Positions 6,872 through 15,024 of a stretch of DNA of 19,974 bases are shown here, in pieces. The stretch lies in the NCBI GenBank assembly GCA_002353885.1, contig DEKO01000197.1:1-19974 (forward strand), read 5' to 3'. This DNA is from Porphyromonadaceae bacterium UBA2720. GTDB lineage: Bacteria; Bacteroidota; Bacteroidia; Bacteroidales; Muribaculaceae. The notes under the pieces were generated by a model. That model made no database searches. It was not told where the DNA came from and was given only the letters and a program-made list of their open reading frames with translations. Made by a program: the position numbers and the translations under genes. How positions within the stretch are numbered: the first letter of the stretch is position 1; the number at the start of each line of letters is the position of its first letter.

Positions 6872-8137
6872 ATGATGAAAAGTATGATTAAGTCAGTGGC
6901 TCTGTTGTACCTGCTGCTCTTGCTGTCGTTCACAGCGGTGATGATAGTGGTGCACATGATTCCGCATAGTGCCATAGAACCGCAATTCAAGCGGTCGGTC
7001 TCGCTGATGGAAAGCGAGGGAGCTTATCCCAAGAAGCAAACGCTTGACGGCAGGGTATTGCTGGACAACTTCACAGACTGTTATATGCTCAATGTCGCCT
7101 ATTGTGCCGACTCTGATCATCCTGTTGATGCAGCTATGCGCAACTATCGCTATCGTGGCGACATTGACATGATTGTCTCTTTGCAGCAATTGGCGCGTGG
7201 TGAGTTGACCAATGAGCCATTTGAGTATGGTAAATATTGGCATGGCTATCAGGCTTTTTTGCGTCCGTTGCTTGCCGTGACTGACTATGGTGGAATTCGT
7301 GTGGTGAATATGGTGGCAATGTCTCTGCTGCTGGTGGTGGCCTTGCTATTGATGGCTCGGAAGCTCTCGCCCGCAATTGCTCTGTGTTTTGTTGTGGCGA
7401 TGTTCATGGTTCATTCTGGTGCCATATTCTGGTGCCTGCAGTTCGCAACGTGCTACTATATCGCTCTGGGCGGCATAGCACTGATGCTGGTCTTCGATCG
7501 GCTCACGGCTACGTTGCAACGGCAAGTCCTGTTTTTCTTCGCAATCGGAGCATTCACTTCATTTTTAGACTTCCTGACAACTCCGACACTCACACTGGGC
7601 TTGCCGCTTGTGGTGTTTATCCTCAAGGGCGACAAGCCAACACCCTTCAAACTGGTGCTAGGCCTATGTGTCGCCTGGGCGGCTGGCTATGCTTTGATGT
7701 GGATATCAAAGTGGGCTATGGCGTTCTTGTTGGTTGGATACAATCCACTGGTCGAAGTTGGCAACTCTATCAACACCCATTCAATTGGTGTGGATTCTGC
7801 TCCTGTATGGTCGTTATGGGCGGGACTTGCCAAGATTTTCATGGCACGGTGGTCAGTATTGTCTCTGTCTGGACTTCTGCGATGGTGTGTCATCGGTGTG
7901 CCTGCCGTGTTGGCTTGGCTAAGTTCGCGCCGTTGTGCTACTTTACGCTGGCGCTATGTCAGTGTTCTATGGGTGGGCTTGCTGCCACTGTTGTGGTATG
8001 TGGTTGTGGCTCATCATTCGTTCACCCATTTTTTCATCACCTCAAGAGCCTTGATGGTTTGCTGGTTTGCAATACTGTGCTATTTTTGTAGGCTCATAGA
8101 CATCAAAAAATTAAAACACTATGTCCACTTCAAATGA
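6872..8137 (+). CDS. Polytopic membrane protein, probable partner of the adjacent glycosyltransferase (421 aa)
   Basis: The frame is open from 6791, but ATG 6872 (MMKSMIKSVALLYLLLLLS) gives a clean first transmembrane helix (about 8-30) and lies downstream of the -7 box. A hydrophilic loop of about 100 residues follows, containing 'KYWHGYQAFLRPLL'. Then come about eight more hydrophobic segments, with 'SFLDFLTTPTLTLGLPL' in the middle and 'HHSFTHFFITSRAL' near the end. This layout (large loop after helix 1, many helices) is that of GT-C or GtrII-like glycosyl-transfer proteins that use polyprenyl-linked sugars, but no certain catalytic motif was identified. The last 17 nt overlap the GT2 start, implying coupled expression. 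It is less GC-rich than the genes after 10 kb. Function inferred from context. Confidence 0.7.
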   Translation: MMKSMIKSVALLYLLLLLSFTAVMIVVHMIPHSAIEPQFKRSVSLMESEGAYPKKQTLDGRVLLDNFTDCYMLNVAYCADSDHPVDAAMRNYRYRGDIDMIVSLQQLARGELTNEPFEYGKYWHGYQAFLRPLLAVTDYGGIRVVNMVAMSLLLVVALLLMARKLSPAIALCFVVAMFMVHSGAIFWCLQFATCYYIALGGIALMLVFDRLTATLQRQVLFFFAIGAFTSFLDFLTTPTLTLGLPLVVFILKGDKPTPFKLVLGLCVAWAAGYALMWISKWAMAFLLVGYNPLVEVGNSINTHSIGVDSAPVWSLWAGLAKIFMARWSVLSLSGLLRWCVIGVPAVLAWLSSRRCATLRWRYVSVLWVGLLPLLWYVVVAHHSFTHFFITSRALMVCWFAILCYFCRLIDIKKLKHYVHFK

Positions 8138-9059
8138 TGATACTGCTACTCGCATAGCGGTGCTGATTCCTTGCTACAACGAGGCTACGACTATTGCCAA
8201 GGTCGTCGCTGATGTGCGTCAGGCACTGCCCACCGCAAGTGTGATTGTATGTGACAACAATTCAACCGATGACACCTATCGCATAGCGCTTGAAGCCGGT
8301 GCGCAAGTTTTGAAAGAGCCACGTCAAGGTAAAGGAAACGTGTTGCGGACACTTTTCCGACAAATTGAAGCTGACTGTTTTGTGATAGTGGATGGCGATG
8401 ATACCTACAGTGTTGACAAGATGCCTGAGATGGTCGACTTGGTGGTCAACCAAGGGGTCGACATGGTGATTGGTGACCGCATGGCATCAACTTATCTTAA
8501 AGTCAACAACAGGCGTTTTCACAACTTCGGAAACCTGATGGTGCGTAGCTTGATCAACAAATTGTTTAAGAGCAATGTGCCTGACATCCTGTCAGGGCTA
8601 CGGGCATTCAGCCCCTTGTTTGTCAAGAACTTCCCGGTGCTGTCGCAAGGATTTGAAATTGAAACCGAAATGACTATATTTGCACTGGATCACAATTTTG
8701 TGGTGCGGTCACTTCCGGTTGGCTATAGCAATCGACCCGAGGGGAGCTTCTCTAAACTCAACACCTTTACCGATGGAATCAAGGTAATCCGCACAATATT
8801 TGTTCTCTTTGTACATTTCAGGCCCCTGTTGTTTTTCTCCACACTTTCGCTAATTCTTCTAGTGGCTGGGGTTCTGGGCATTACTCCTGTATTCCTAGAA
8901 TATTTCAAGACCGGTTTGGTGCCACGTTTCCCTACACTCATTGTGGGAGGCTTTGTCATCATGCTGTCATTGCTGTTGTTTGTGTGCGGCTTGATCTTGG
9001 AAGTTGCCAACATGAGACACAAACAGCTGTTTGAAGTCCTAATGAACAAGCGTTATTAG
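8121..9059 (+). CDS. GT2 polyprenyl-phosphate glycosyltransferase (DPM1/GtrB-like, 312 aa)
   Basis: The GT-A fold motifs are all visible: 'IPCYNEATTI' (16-25), 'CDNNSTDDT' (44-52), the nucleotide-sugar/metal DxD as 'VDGDDTY' (D91, D93), 'GDRM' (near 117), and the downstream 'QGFEIETEM' acceptor-site segment. Two C-terminal membrane helices (about 233-255 and 268-292) follow, as in GtrB and DPM-type enzymes that load a sugar onto undecaprenyl or dolichyl phosphate at the cytoplasmic face. Length and order fit the family. ATG 8121 lies inside the end of the upstream membrane-protein gene, so the two likely act together: this enzyme makes the lipid-linked sugar and the partner uses it outside. 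Sugar specificity cannot be read from sequence. Confidence 0.9.
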   Translation: MSTSNDDTATRIAVLIPCYNEATTIAKVVADVRQALPTASVIVCDNNSTDDTYRIALEAGAQVLKEPRQGKGNVLRTLFRQIEADCFVIVDGDDTYSVDKMPEMVDLVVNQGVDMVIGDRMASTYLKVNNRRFHNFGNLMVRSLINKLFKSNVPDILSGLRAFSPLFVKNFPVLSQGFEIETEMTIFALDHNFVVRSLPVGYSNRPEGSFSKLNTFTDGIKVIRTIFVLFVHFRPLLFFSTLSLILLVAGVLGITPVFLEYFKTGLVPRFPTLIVGGFVIMLSLLLFVCGLILEVANMRHKQLFEVLMNKRY

Positions 9060-9084
9060 GGTAGATTCTATAATTATAGAACCC
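9059..9084. terminator. Stem-loop between convergent genes
   Basis: The perfect 16-nt palindrome TTCTATAATTATAGAA (9066-9081) is extended by GGGT (9059-9062) pairing with ACCC (9081-9084 region) after a 3-nt bulge. It overlaps the stop of the glycosyltransferase gene and faces the end of the peroxiredoxin gene. No T-tract follows on either strand, so termination is only suggested by position. Confidence 0.35.
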
Positions 9085-9123
9085 ACCCTAAGCCCCTTCA
9101 AACTTAATCGGCACAAGCGAATA

Positions 9124-9576
9124 CTAGCCAAGCAGAGCAAGCAGCTGGCCGGCGGCGTCCTTGTTGTTGACCTTCTCGACGATGTGGGTGACCACGCCCT
9201 GCTCATCGATGACAAAGGTGGTGCGCACGGTGCCCATGTAGGTGCGGCCGGCCATCTTCTTCTCGCGCCAGACACCGAAGGCCTGCTGCAGCGTGGTCTC
9301 GGTGTCGGCAATCAGCGGGAAGGGCAGGGTGTGCTTCTGGGCAAACTTGACATGCGATGCTGCCGAGTCCTTGCTCACACCCAGCAGCGCATAGCCGGCG
9401 CGACGCAGCTCGCTGTAGCCGTCACGCAGGCTGCAAGCCTCGGCCGTGCACCCCGAGGTGTTGTCCTTGGGGTAAAAATAAATGATCAACTTCTGGCCGG
9501 CATAGTCGCTGGCACGATGCTCACGTCCGTCCTGGTCCATTCCTAGCACCTCGGGAATCTTGTCTCCTACTTTCAT
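9124..9576 (-). CDS. bcp: Thioredoxin-dependent peroxiredoxin, Bcp/PrxQ type (150 aa)
   Basis: A full-length peroxiredoxin of the Bcp/PrxQ class, which reduces H2O2 and organic hydroperoxides in the cytoplasm with electrons from thioredoxin. Visible motifs are the peroxidatic cysteine in 'YPKDNTSGCT' (C43), the resolving cysteine five residues on (C48, 'AEACSLRD'), the 'LLGVSKDS' strand, and the conserved Arg in 'TVRTTFVID' (about 118). Usual family length is about 150, so it is complete. It has its own -7 box (9746-9739), and its leader of about 160 nt consists almost entirely of repeats. The start ATG 9576 is directly preceded by the A-rich tandem repeat array. Confidence 0.95.
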   Translation of the reverse strand: MKVGDKIPEVLGMDQDGREHRASDYAGQKLIIYFYPKDNTSGCTAEACSLRDGYSELRRAGYALLGVSKDSAASHVKFAQKHTLPFPLIADTETTLQQAFGVWREKKMAGRTYMGTVRTTFVIDEQGVVTHIVEKVNNKDAAGQLLALLG

Positions 9577-9579
9577 ACG

Positions 9580-9647
9580 TTAGTTTTTAGTTCTTAGTTT
9601 TTAGTTCTTAGTTTTTAGTTCTTAGTTGTTAGTTTTTTAGTTTTTGG
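9580..9647. repeat. Tandem repeats of about 14 bp (TTAGTTTTTAGTTC), three or more copies
   Basis: About three exact 14-bp units plus degenerate ones. On the minus strand this reads as ACTAAAAACTAAGA and abuts the bcp start codon, so the 5' UTR is A-rich and unable to fold. Near-identical ACTAAAAACTAAC arrays precede the starts at 10088 and 17084. Confidence 0.9.
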
Positions 9648-9662
9648 TAGCTGCCTGGCTGC

Positions 9663-9683
9663 GGACGTGCCGGAGGCGCGTCC
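9663..9683. repeat. Palindromic repeat GGACGTGCC-GGA-GGCGCGTCC
   Basis: A 9-bp hairpin (one G-T pair) with a GGA loop, within a GCGGACGTGCC...GGCGCGTCCCTAC context. Almost the same unit occurs at 16996-17015, and a sister unit (GGACGTAGC...GCTGCGTCC) at 9964-9983. Confidence 0.85.
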
Positions 9684-9689
9684 CTACCG

Positions 9690-9724
9690 CATTCTCAATT
9701 CTCAATTCACAATTCTCAATTCTT
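9690..9724. repeat. Tandem ATTCTCA-type repeats
   Basis: ATTCTCAATTCTCAATTCAC-type units of 7-8 bp are repeated about four times. This is the outer block of the bcp leader module; a related CACAATGCA array holds the same position before the gene at 17084. Confidence 0.8.
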
Positions 9725-9738
9725 GAGTTAGATTGTTG

Positions 9739-9746
9739 CAAAATTA
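9739..9746 (-). promoter_or_regulatory. -7 box (TAATTTTG) of bcp
   Basis: CAAAATTA on the plus strand reads TAATTTTG on the minus strand, an exact TAnnTTTG. It sits about 160 bp before the bcp start, placing the whole repeat module inside the 5' UTR. No strong -33 box is visible. Confidence 0.5.
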
Positions 9747-9824
9747 CGAATAATAAAGACTCTTGCAGCCTAAAAAATCTTAATTTTAACAAATTTGGTG
9801 GATTTTATTAACAAGGTGGCAAGA

Positions 9825-9849
9825 TTGTGCCGAATATTAGCTAACTTTG
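9825..9849 (+). promoter_or_regulatory. Promoter for the TPR protein / barrel operon
   Basis: An exact -7 box TAACTTTG (9842-9849) has a TTG (9825-9827) somewhat closer than the usual -33 spacing. The leader to ATG 10088 would be about 230 nt, carrying the TAGTA microsatellite, the GGACG palindrome and the A-rich repeats. Confidence 0.5.
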
Positions 9850-9890
9850 TACGTTTTTTAGGGTCCGCCTCGACAAAAGGTAATTTTATT

Positions 9891-9923
9891 TAGTAGTAAA
9901 GTAGTAGGGTAGTAGAGTAGTAA
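9891..9923. repeat. TAGTA microsatellite-like tract
   Basis: Short units of the form GTAGTAAA, GTAGTAGG and GTAGTAGA are repeated about four times in the TPR operon leader. Copy number could vary by slippage; no coding frame crosses it. Confidence 0.7.
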
Positions 9924-9950
9924 AGCCGTTACATGATTGTGGCTGACCTT

Positions 9951-10077
9951 CCCCCTCTCGTAGGGACGTAGCGTGCTGCGTCCGATGGGGGATCGAGGGG
10001 GGCTCCCCGCGGCATGCTGCGTCCATACTAACAACTAAGGACTAAAAACTAAAGTCTAACGTCTAAAGTCTAACGTC
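9951..10077 (+). repeat. Palindrome plus A-rich tandem-repeat leader module before the TPR gene
   Basis: The palindrome GGACGTAGC-GT-GCTGCGTCC (9964-9983) is flanked by complementary CCCCCTC/GGGGG tracts (9951-9957 and about 9986-9991). Then TAACAACTAAGGACTAAAAACT and GTCTAACGTCTAAAGTCTAACGTC-type repeats (10029-10077) run to within 10 nt of ATG 10088. The same order is seen before bcp and before the serine hydrolase. Confidence 0.8.
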
Positions 10078-10087
10078 AAATAAAGAT

Positions 10088-13000
10088 ATGAAACTAAAGA
10101 ATTTGCTACTGACCATCGGCATGAGCCTGCCGGTGCTGGCCAGTGCCCAGCCTGCCGTGCTGGATGCTGGAGCCAAGGGATATCTCGACAGGGCAAGACT
10201 CATGTATGAAAGCCACAACTATGTGGGCACCATCGACCAGTTGACACACATGCAACAACTGCCCGCCACCAGCGAGGAGGTGGAGCAAGCCGAGCTGCTC
10301 ATGGCGCTGGCGCTGTTTGAACGGGGCGAGGGTAAGAGCCTGGATGCGCTCATCGCGTTCATCGAGGACCACCCGACAAGTCCGCTGGCCACAACGGCGC
10401 AAATGAAGATTGGCGATTACTACTTCTACCGTGGCGACTGGGACAACGCCATGCTCAGCTATTCGCTTGTCAGGCCTAAAGCCCAGGACTTCGATGCCAA
10501 CGAGGACCTGCTCTATCGCAAGGCCTATTGCAACCTGCGGCAGGGCAATTATGACCTGGCCGAGCAGCAGTATCGGCGCCTGGCGGCTACCAAGCGCTAT
10601 GGGCAGGCAGCGGTGTTCTACAAGGCATATGTTGAGTATGCCAATGGCAACCTTGACGACGCACTCGACCGCTTCCAGCACATCGATCCCACTACCGAGC
10701 TGGGCTATCAGGCGCAGTACTACATCACACAGATCAAGTATAACCGCAGCCTCTATGCCGATGTGATAGCCACAGGGCGTGTGTTGCTGGCCGAGGAGAA
10801 GAACAACTACTTTGACGCCGAGCTCAACCGCATGGTTGGTGAGAGCTACTATCATCAGGGCAACGAGCGCGAGGCGCGCACCTACCTGCAACGCTACCTC
10901 GACGACCCACAGGGCGATATCTACCGCACCGCAGCCTACACCATGGGTGTGCTCGACTTCAAGGACGGCAACTACAACCGCACTGCCGAGCTCATGTCGC
11001 TGGCCACTGACCAGGACGACGCACTGGCACAGAGCGCATGGTTATATCTCGGACAGGCCAAGCGCAAGCAGGGCGACCTCAATGGGGCGGCAAGGGCTTT
11101 TGAGCAGGCAGCCAAGATGAATCACGACCGCGATGCACGCGAGACGGCATTCTACAACTATGCCATCAGCCAGAACCAGGGAGCGCGCACACCCTTCGAC
11201 AAGTCCATCGACATGTTCGAGCAGTTCCTCAACGACTATCCCAAGAGCCGATACAAAGACCAGGTCGAGGGATATCTGGTCGATGCCTATCTCACCAGCA
11301 CCGACTATGACCGGGCACTGAAGAGCATCAACAACATCAAGAACCCCAGTGCCAAAGTCAAGCGCGCCAAGCAGTATGTGCTCTACAACTTGGGCGTGCA
11401 GGCGCTGTCGAATGGCAAAGACCAGCAGGCGGTCGACTATCTCAAGCAAGCGGTCGACCTGGGCAGCCAGGACAAGACGGTGCTCAACGAGAGTCGTCTG
11501 TGGTTGGCCGAGGCACAGTATCGCACAGGCGACTACAAGGGTGCCACCAGCAACCAGATGAGCTATGTCAACGCCACAAGCAAGGGCGACGACAACTACA
11601 GCCTGGCACAATACAACCTGGGCTACTCGCTCTATCAGCAGCGCCGCTATGCCGAGGCCAAGAAGGCGTTCCAGAACGCTCTGGCCGGAGGCAAGCTGGC
11701 CGATGAGCTCAAGGCCGATGCCTACAACCGTCTGGGCGACACGCAATACTACACACAAGAGTATGCCGCCGCACAGGCCAGCTATGACCGTGCACTGGCC
11801 GACGCAAAGGGCACAGCCAAGGACTACTCGATGTATCAGAAGGCCATGATGCTGGGCATGACCAAGCAGTATGGCCAGCAAGTGGCTGCACTGGATGCGC
11901 TCATCAAGGCCTATCCCAAGAGCGAACTCATCCCGCAGGCCATGTTTGAGAAGGCTAATGCCCTGGCAACCGATGGCAAGGGCCGAGAGGCTGTCGATGC
12001 CTACAATGCTCTGCTCAAGGCCTACCCCAACAGCGTCGAGGCGCGTCGTGGCTTGCTGCAGATGGCCGTTGTCGACAAGAACATGAACAACGAGGAGGCT
12101 GCCATCGAGGCCTATAAGCGGGTCATCAAGAGCTATCCCAGCAGCGAGGAGGCGCAAGCCGCGGCCGAGGACCTCAAACTCATCTATGCCGACCGTGGGC
12201 AGCTGGCCGACTTCCAGAAGTTCTTGGGCGGCATACCCAATGGCCCACGCGTCGACGTGAGCGAGATGGACCGCCTCACCTTCGAGGCGGCTGAGAAGGC
12301 AGCCATCGCCACCAAGCCCAGCATCGAAAAGATGCAGGCCTACCTGCAGCAGAACCCCAATGGCGCCTACGCCGCCAAGGCACGCTACTACATCGCGCGG
12401 CACAACTATAACAACGGCCGCCTGAGCGATGCCCTTAAAGGTCTGGACGAGGCCTTGCGTGCAGGCAAGCAGGCATCGTGGGCCGAGGATGCCATGGCCA
12501 TGCGCAGCGATGCCCTCCTGCAGCTGGGCAAGACCAGCGAGGCACTGGCCAGCTACAAGGAGTTGGCCGAGTTGTCATCGAGCGATGACAATCGCACCAC
12601 TGCCGAGCTGGGCGTGATGCGCGCAGCCAAGCGCCTGGGCAACTGGACCGAACTCAAGACCGTGTGCGCGTCGCTGCTCACCCGTGGCGGGCTCAGTGCC
12701 AGCGAGGAGAAGGAGGTGACCATGAACCGCGCCATTGCCGCCTCGCACCTGGGCGACAGCAAGAGTGCCGAGAGCGACTTGCAGACACTGGCACGCGACA
12801 CCAAGAGCGAGGAAGGCGCACAGGCTGCCTACGAGTTGGCGCAGTTGCAGTTTGACGCCGGCAACATCAAGCAGGCCGAGCGCACGGCCAACAGCCTGGT
12901 CGATGCCGGAACGCCCCATGCCTATTGGTTGGCACGGACATTTATTCTGCTCAGCGACATCTATGTCAAGCAGGGCAAGACCAGTCAGGCACGAGAGTAC

Positions 13001-13090
13001 TTGCAGAGTCTCAAGAGCAACTATCCTGGCAAGGAGCGCGACATCCTCGAGGCCGTCGACCAGCGCCTGGCCAACCTCAAAAAGAAATAA
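10088..13090 (+). CDS. Exported tetratricopeptide-repeat protein (1000 aa)
   Basis: ATG 10088 gives a signal peptide (MKLKNLLLTIGMSLPVLASA, cleaved before QP). The rest is a nearly unbroken TPR solenoid, with repeated 'A...Y...L..YP.S..A..A.y.lg..y...g.y..A...' units (for example 'RRYAEAKKAFQNAL', 'NGRLSDALKGLDEAL', 'YKRVIKSYPSSEEAQ'). It is predicted to be periplasmic or tethered to the outer membrane by partners; no lipoprotein Cys is present. The arrangement is a protein-interaction scaffold, comparable to TPR proteins accompanying outer-membrane assembly. It lies 71 nt upstream of a barrel protein on the same strand, so it probably assists or stabilises that barrel. No enzymatic motif is seen. 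The sequence is strongly GC-rich and Ala-rich. Confidence 0.93.
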   Translation: MKLKNLLLTIGMSLPVLASAQPAVLDAGAKGYLDRARLMYESHNYVGTIDQLTHMQQLPATSEEVEQAELLMALALFERGEGKSLDALIAFIEDHPTSPLATTAQMKIGDYYFYRGDWDNAMLSYSLVRPKAQDFDANEDLLYRKAYCNLRQGNYDLAEQQYRRLAATKRYGQAAVFYKAYVEYANGNLDDALDRFQHIDPTTELGYQAQYYITQIKYNRSLYADVIATGRVLLAEEKNNYFDAELNRMVGESYYHQGNEREARTYLQRYLDDPQGDIYRTAAYTMGVLDFKDGNYNRTAELMSLATDQDDALAQSAWLYLGQAKRKQGDLNGAARAFEQAAKMNHDRDARETAFYNYAISQNQGARTPFDKSIDMFEQFLNDYPKSRYKDQVEGYLVDAYLTSTDYDRALKSINNIKNPSAKVKRAKQYVLYNLGVQALSNGKDQQAVDYLKQAVDLGSQDKTVLNESRLWLAEAQYRTGDYKGATSNQMSYVNATSKGDDNYSLAQYNLGYSLYQQRRYAEAKKAFQNALAGGKLADELKADAYNRLGDTQYYTQEYAAAQASYDRALADAKGTAKDYSMYQKAMMLGMTKQYGQQVAALDALIKAYPKSELIPQAMFEKANALATDGKGREAVDAYNALLKAYPNSVEARRGLLQMAVVDKNMNNEEAAIEAYKRVIKSYPSSEEAQAAAEDLKLIYADRGQLADFQKFLGGIPNGPRVDVSEMDRLTFEAAEKAAIATKPSIEKMQAYLQQNPNGAYAAKARYYIARHNYNNGRLSDALKGLDEALRAGKQASWAEDAMAMRSDALLQLGKTSEALASYKELAELSSSDDNRTTAELGVMRAAKRLGNWTELKTVCASLLTRGGLSASEEKEVTMNRAIAASHLGDSKSAESDLQTLARDTKSEEGAQAAYELAQLQFDAGNIKQAERTANSLVDAGTPHAYWLARTFILLSDIYVKQGKTSQAREYLQSLKSNYPGKERDILEAVDQRLANLKKK

Positions 13091-13161
13091 TCCCTGCTTT
13101 CTCCTAACTCAAATGTTCGAATGTTGGAAAACTCGCAACATCGACAAACAATACAGAAACA

Positions 13162-15024
13162 ATGAACAAACGACTCTATATCGGCCTGATGGCGGCGGTG
13201 CTGACCGTGGCAGGAGCCACCGCGCAAGACAACAACGACAAGAAGGACCTGAACAAGGAAATCACCCTGGAGAAGGACTTTGTGCCTGTCGAGAAGAAGG
13301 CCACCAAAAAGAATACCCTGCCCACAGTCAAGAAAGTGAACGCTCCGGCCAAGACCACGCTCAGCTACAGCGACTGGGCCGAGGCGACCACTGTGCCCTC
13401 GAGCATTCCCACGATGCTGCCATATGGCTATCGCACGGCGCACAATTTCAGCGACAAGCGTGGCTATCTGCAGGTGGGCGGCGGCATGGCCGTCAACTTC
13501 ACCGGTAGCGCCGGCTATCGCATTCTCGACACCGAGCAGAATACGTTGGGCGTGTGGGTGCAGCACAACAGCACATGGGCCGGCAAGAACCGCACACCGC
13601 TCATTTGGGACGAGGCCGAGCGCCTCAAGCAGAAGTTTAACGACAATGTTCTGGGTGTGGACTTTGAGAACAACAACCAGGCAGGAACGCTCAGCCTGAA
13701 TCTGCGTGGCCACTTTGACGGCTTCAACTACTACGGCCACCATGAGAAGGCTTGGGATGACAAGAACAAGCAGACGTTCACCGAGCTGGGAGCAGCTGTC
13801 GGATGGGAGGGAGCGCCGGTCATGCTGGCCGAGCGTGAACTGGGCTATCACGCCAGTGTGTCGCTGGGCCATGCCGGATATGACAAGACGCTGTTCAGCG
13901 ACATCAAGGGAGCCAAGGAGAATGTGCTCACCTTCAACCTCGGAGCCACCTATCAGCTGGGCAGTGGCACTGTGGGGCTGGACCTGACCGGCGACTACGT
14001 CAATCACAAGTGCGAGACCACCACTCCCTACCTCTACGACGACAATGCGGGCTATAACTTCAGCGACAAGCGCAACAACTTCATGTTCACCATCTCGCCT
14101 TACTATCAGTGGCAGAACAGCATCTTCCGCGCGCTGGTGGGTGTCGACATCGTGCTGGGCGACATGCACCTCTATGACGTGAGCAGCAAGTTCCACATCT
14201 CGCCACGGGTGCAGCTCGACATCGACATTGTGGACGGGGCGGCCATCTTTGTTGACGTGGCGGGCGGCAAGACGCTCAACACGCTCAGCGCCATGGCTGC
14301 ACAGAACCGCTATAGCGACCCCATGGGCTATTACTACAACACCTTCAGCCCGCTTGACGGCCGCGCGGGGTTCAAGATCGGGCCCTTTGCCGGCTTCAGT
14401 GCCCAGCTTTATGGCGGCTACGGCATCTTCAAGAGTGACTTCAGCACGGTGCTTCCCGTGCCCGACAAACCATCGCCGACCATGCAAGACCGCTACACGG
14501 GCAACAACATCTATGCCGTGAGCCACTACTACAACTTCGACTCCAGGGGTGCCTACCTCGGGGCTGAACTTGCCTACAAGTACCGCTCGCTCATCGAGGC
14601 CAAGGCGGCTTTCCAGCACGCACCGGCTGTCGACGATGTCGAGCAGAGCCATTGGTATAAAGGATATCCCTTGGACGGCATGGATGGTGCCAACACCCAT
14701 GTGACCTTTGACTTGCGCGTCACTCCCATCCGCAAGCTGGCCATCGACTTGGGACTGCAATACCGCGGCGGGCGCTCGGTGCTCAACCCCTCGTCGGCAA
14801 CCTATCTCACGTCGATTGACCGCGACTACTGGTCATGCGAATCGTTCAACTTTGTCGACATGGACGACCTGGTCAACCTGCATGCCGGGGCCAGCTACCG
14901 CTTCGACAAGGTGCTCACCCTCTGGGCCAAGGCCAACAACCTGCTCAACCGCAAGCACGACTATCTGCCGGGCATGGGCGCACAGGGCCTCAACATCATG
15001 GGCGGCGTGAGCCTGGTGTTCTGA
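13162..15024 (+). CDS. Outer-membrane beta-barrel protein, TonB-receptor-like but without a plug domain (620 aa)
   Basis: The signal peptide MNKRLYIGLMAAVLTVAGATA is followed by a charged segment ('EITLEKDFVPVEKKATKKNTLPTV') and a proline-containing linker up to about residue 75. From there to the end, alternating aromatic/amphipathic strands form a barrel. The last strands ('LHAGASYRFDKVLTLWAKANNLLNRKHDYLPG...MGGVSLVF', terminal Phe) match the end of TonB-dependent receptors, yet the length leaves no room for the plug domain of about 120-150 residues, and no plug motif is seen. Such plugless barrels occur in Bacteroidetes with unknown cargo. The partner TPR gene precedes it, and its stop TGA overlaps the folK start (TGATG). 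Confidence 0.85.
   Translation: MNKRLYIGLMAAVLTVAGATAQDNNDKKDLNKEITLEKDFVPVEKKATKKNTLPTVKKVNAPAKTTLSYSDWAEATTVPSSIPTMLPYGYRTAHNFSDKRGYLQVGGGMAVNFTGSAGYRILDTEQNTLGVWVQHNSTWAGKNRTPLIWDEAERLKQKFNDNVLGVDFENNNQAGTLSLNLRGHFDGFNYYGHHEKAWDDKNKQTFTELGAAVGWEGAPVMLAERELGYHASVSLGHAGYDKTLFSDIKGAKENVLTFNLGATYQLGSGTVGLDLTGDYVNHKCETTTPYLYDDNAGYNFSDKRNNFMFTISPYYQWQNSIFRALVGVDIVLGDMHLYDVSSKFHISPRVQLDIDIVDGAAIFVDVAGGKTLNTLSAMAAQNRYSDPMGYYYNTFSPLDGRAGFKIGPFAGFSAQLYGGYGIFKSDFSTVLPVPDKPSPTMQDRYTGNNIYAVSHYYNFDSRGAYLGAELAYKYRSLIEAKAAFQHAPAVDDVEQSHWYKGYPLDGMDGANTHVTFDLRVTPIRKLAIDLGLQYRGGRSVLNPSSATYLTSIDRDYWSCESFNFVDMDDLVNLHAGASYRFDKVLTLWAKANNLLNRKHDYLPGMGAQGLNIMGGVSLVF

Noticed and set aside
9580..9724. CRISPR-like array in the bcp leader
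   Set aside because: Units are 7-14 bp and contiguous without unique spacers; no cas genes nearby.
11042..12403. 453-codon minus-strand open frame inside the TPR gene
   Set aside because: Antisense shadow of the TPR repeats; the leucine/valine/histidine-rich string matches no family.
13021..14760. 579-codon minus-strand open frame opposite the TPR/barrel region
   Set aside because: GC-rich codon bias on the plus strand leaves the opposite frame open. It crosses two real genes and shows no domain.
14835..15023. Upstream extension of the folK frame to an ATG at 14835
   Set aside because: The extension overlaps the barrel gene in another frame and reads as Arg/Gln-rich shadow; ATG 15024 with the TGATG overlap begins exactly at the HPPK start 'RYYLNIGTNLGD'.
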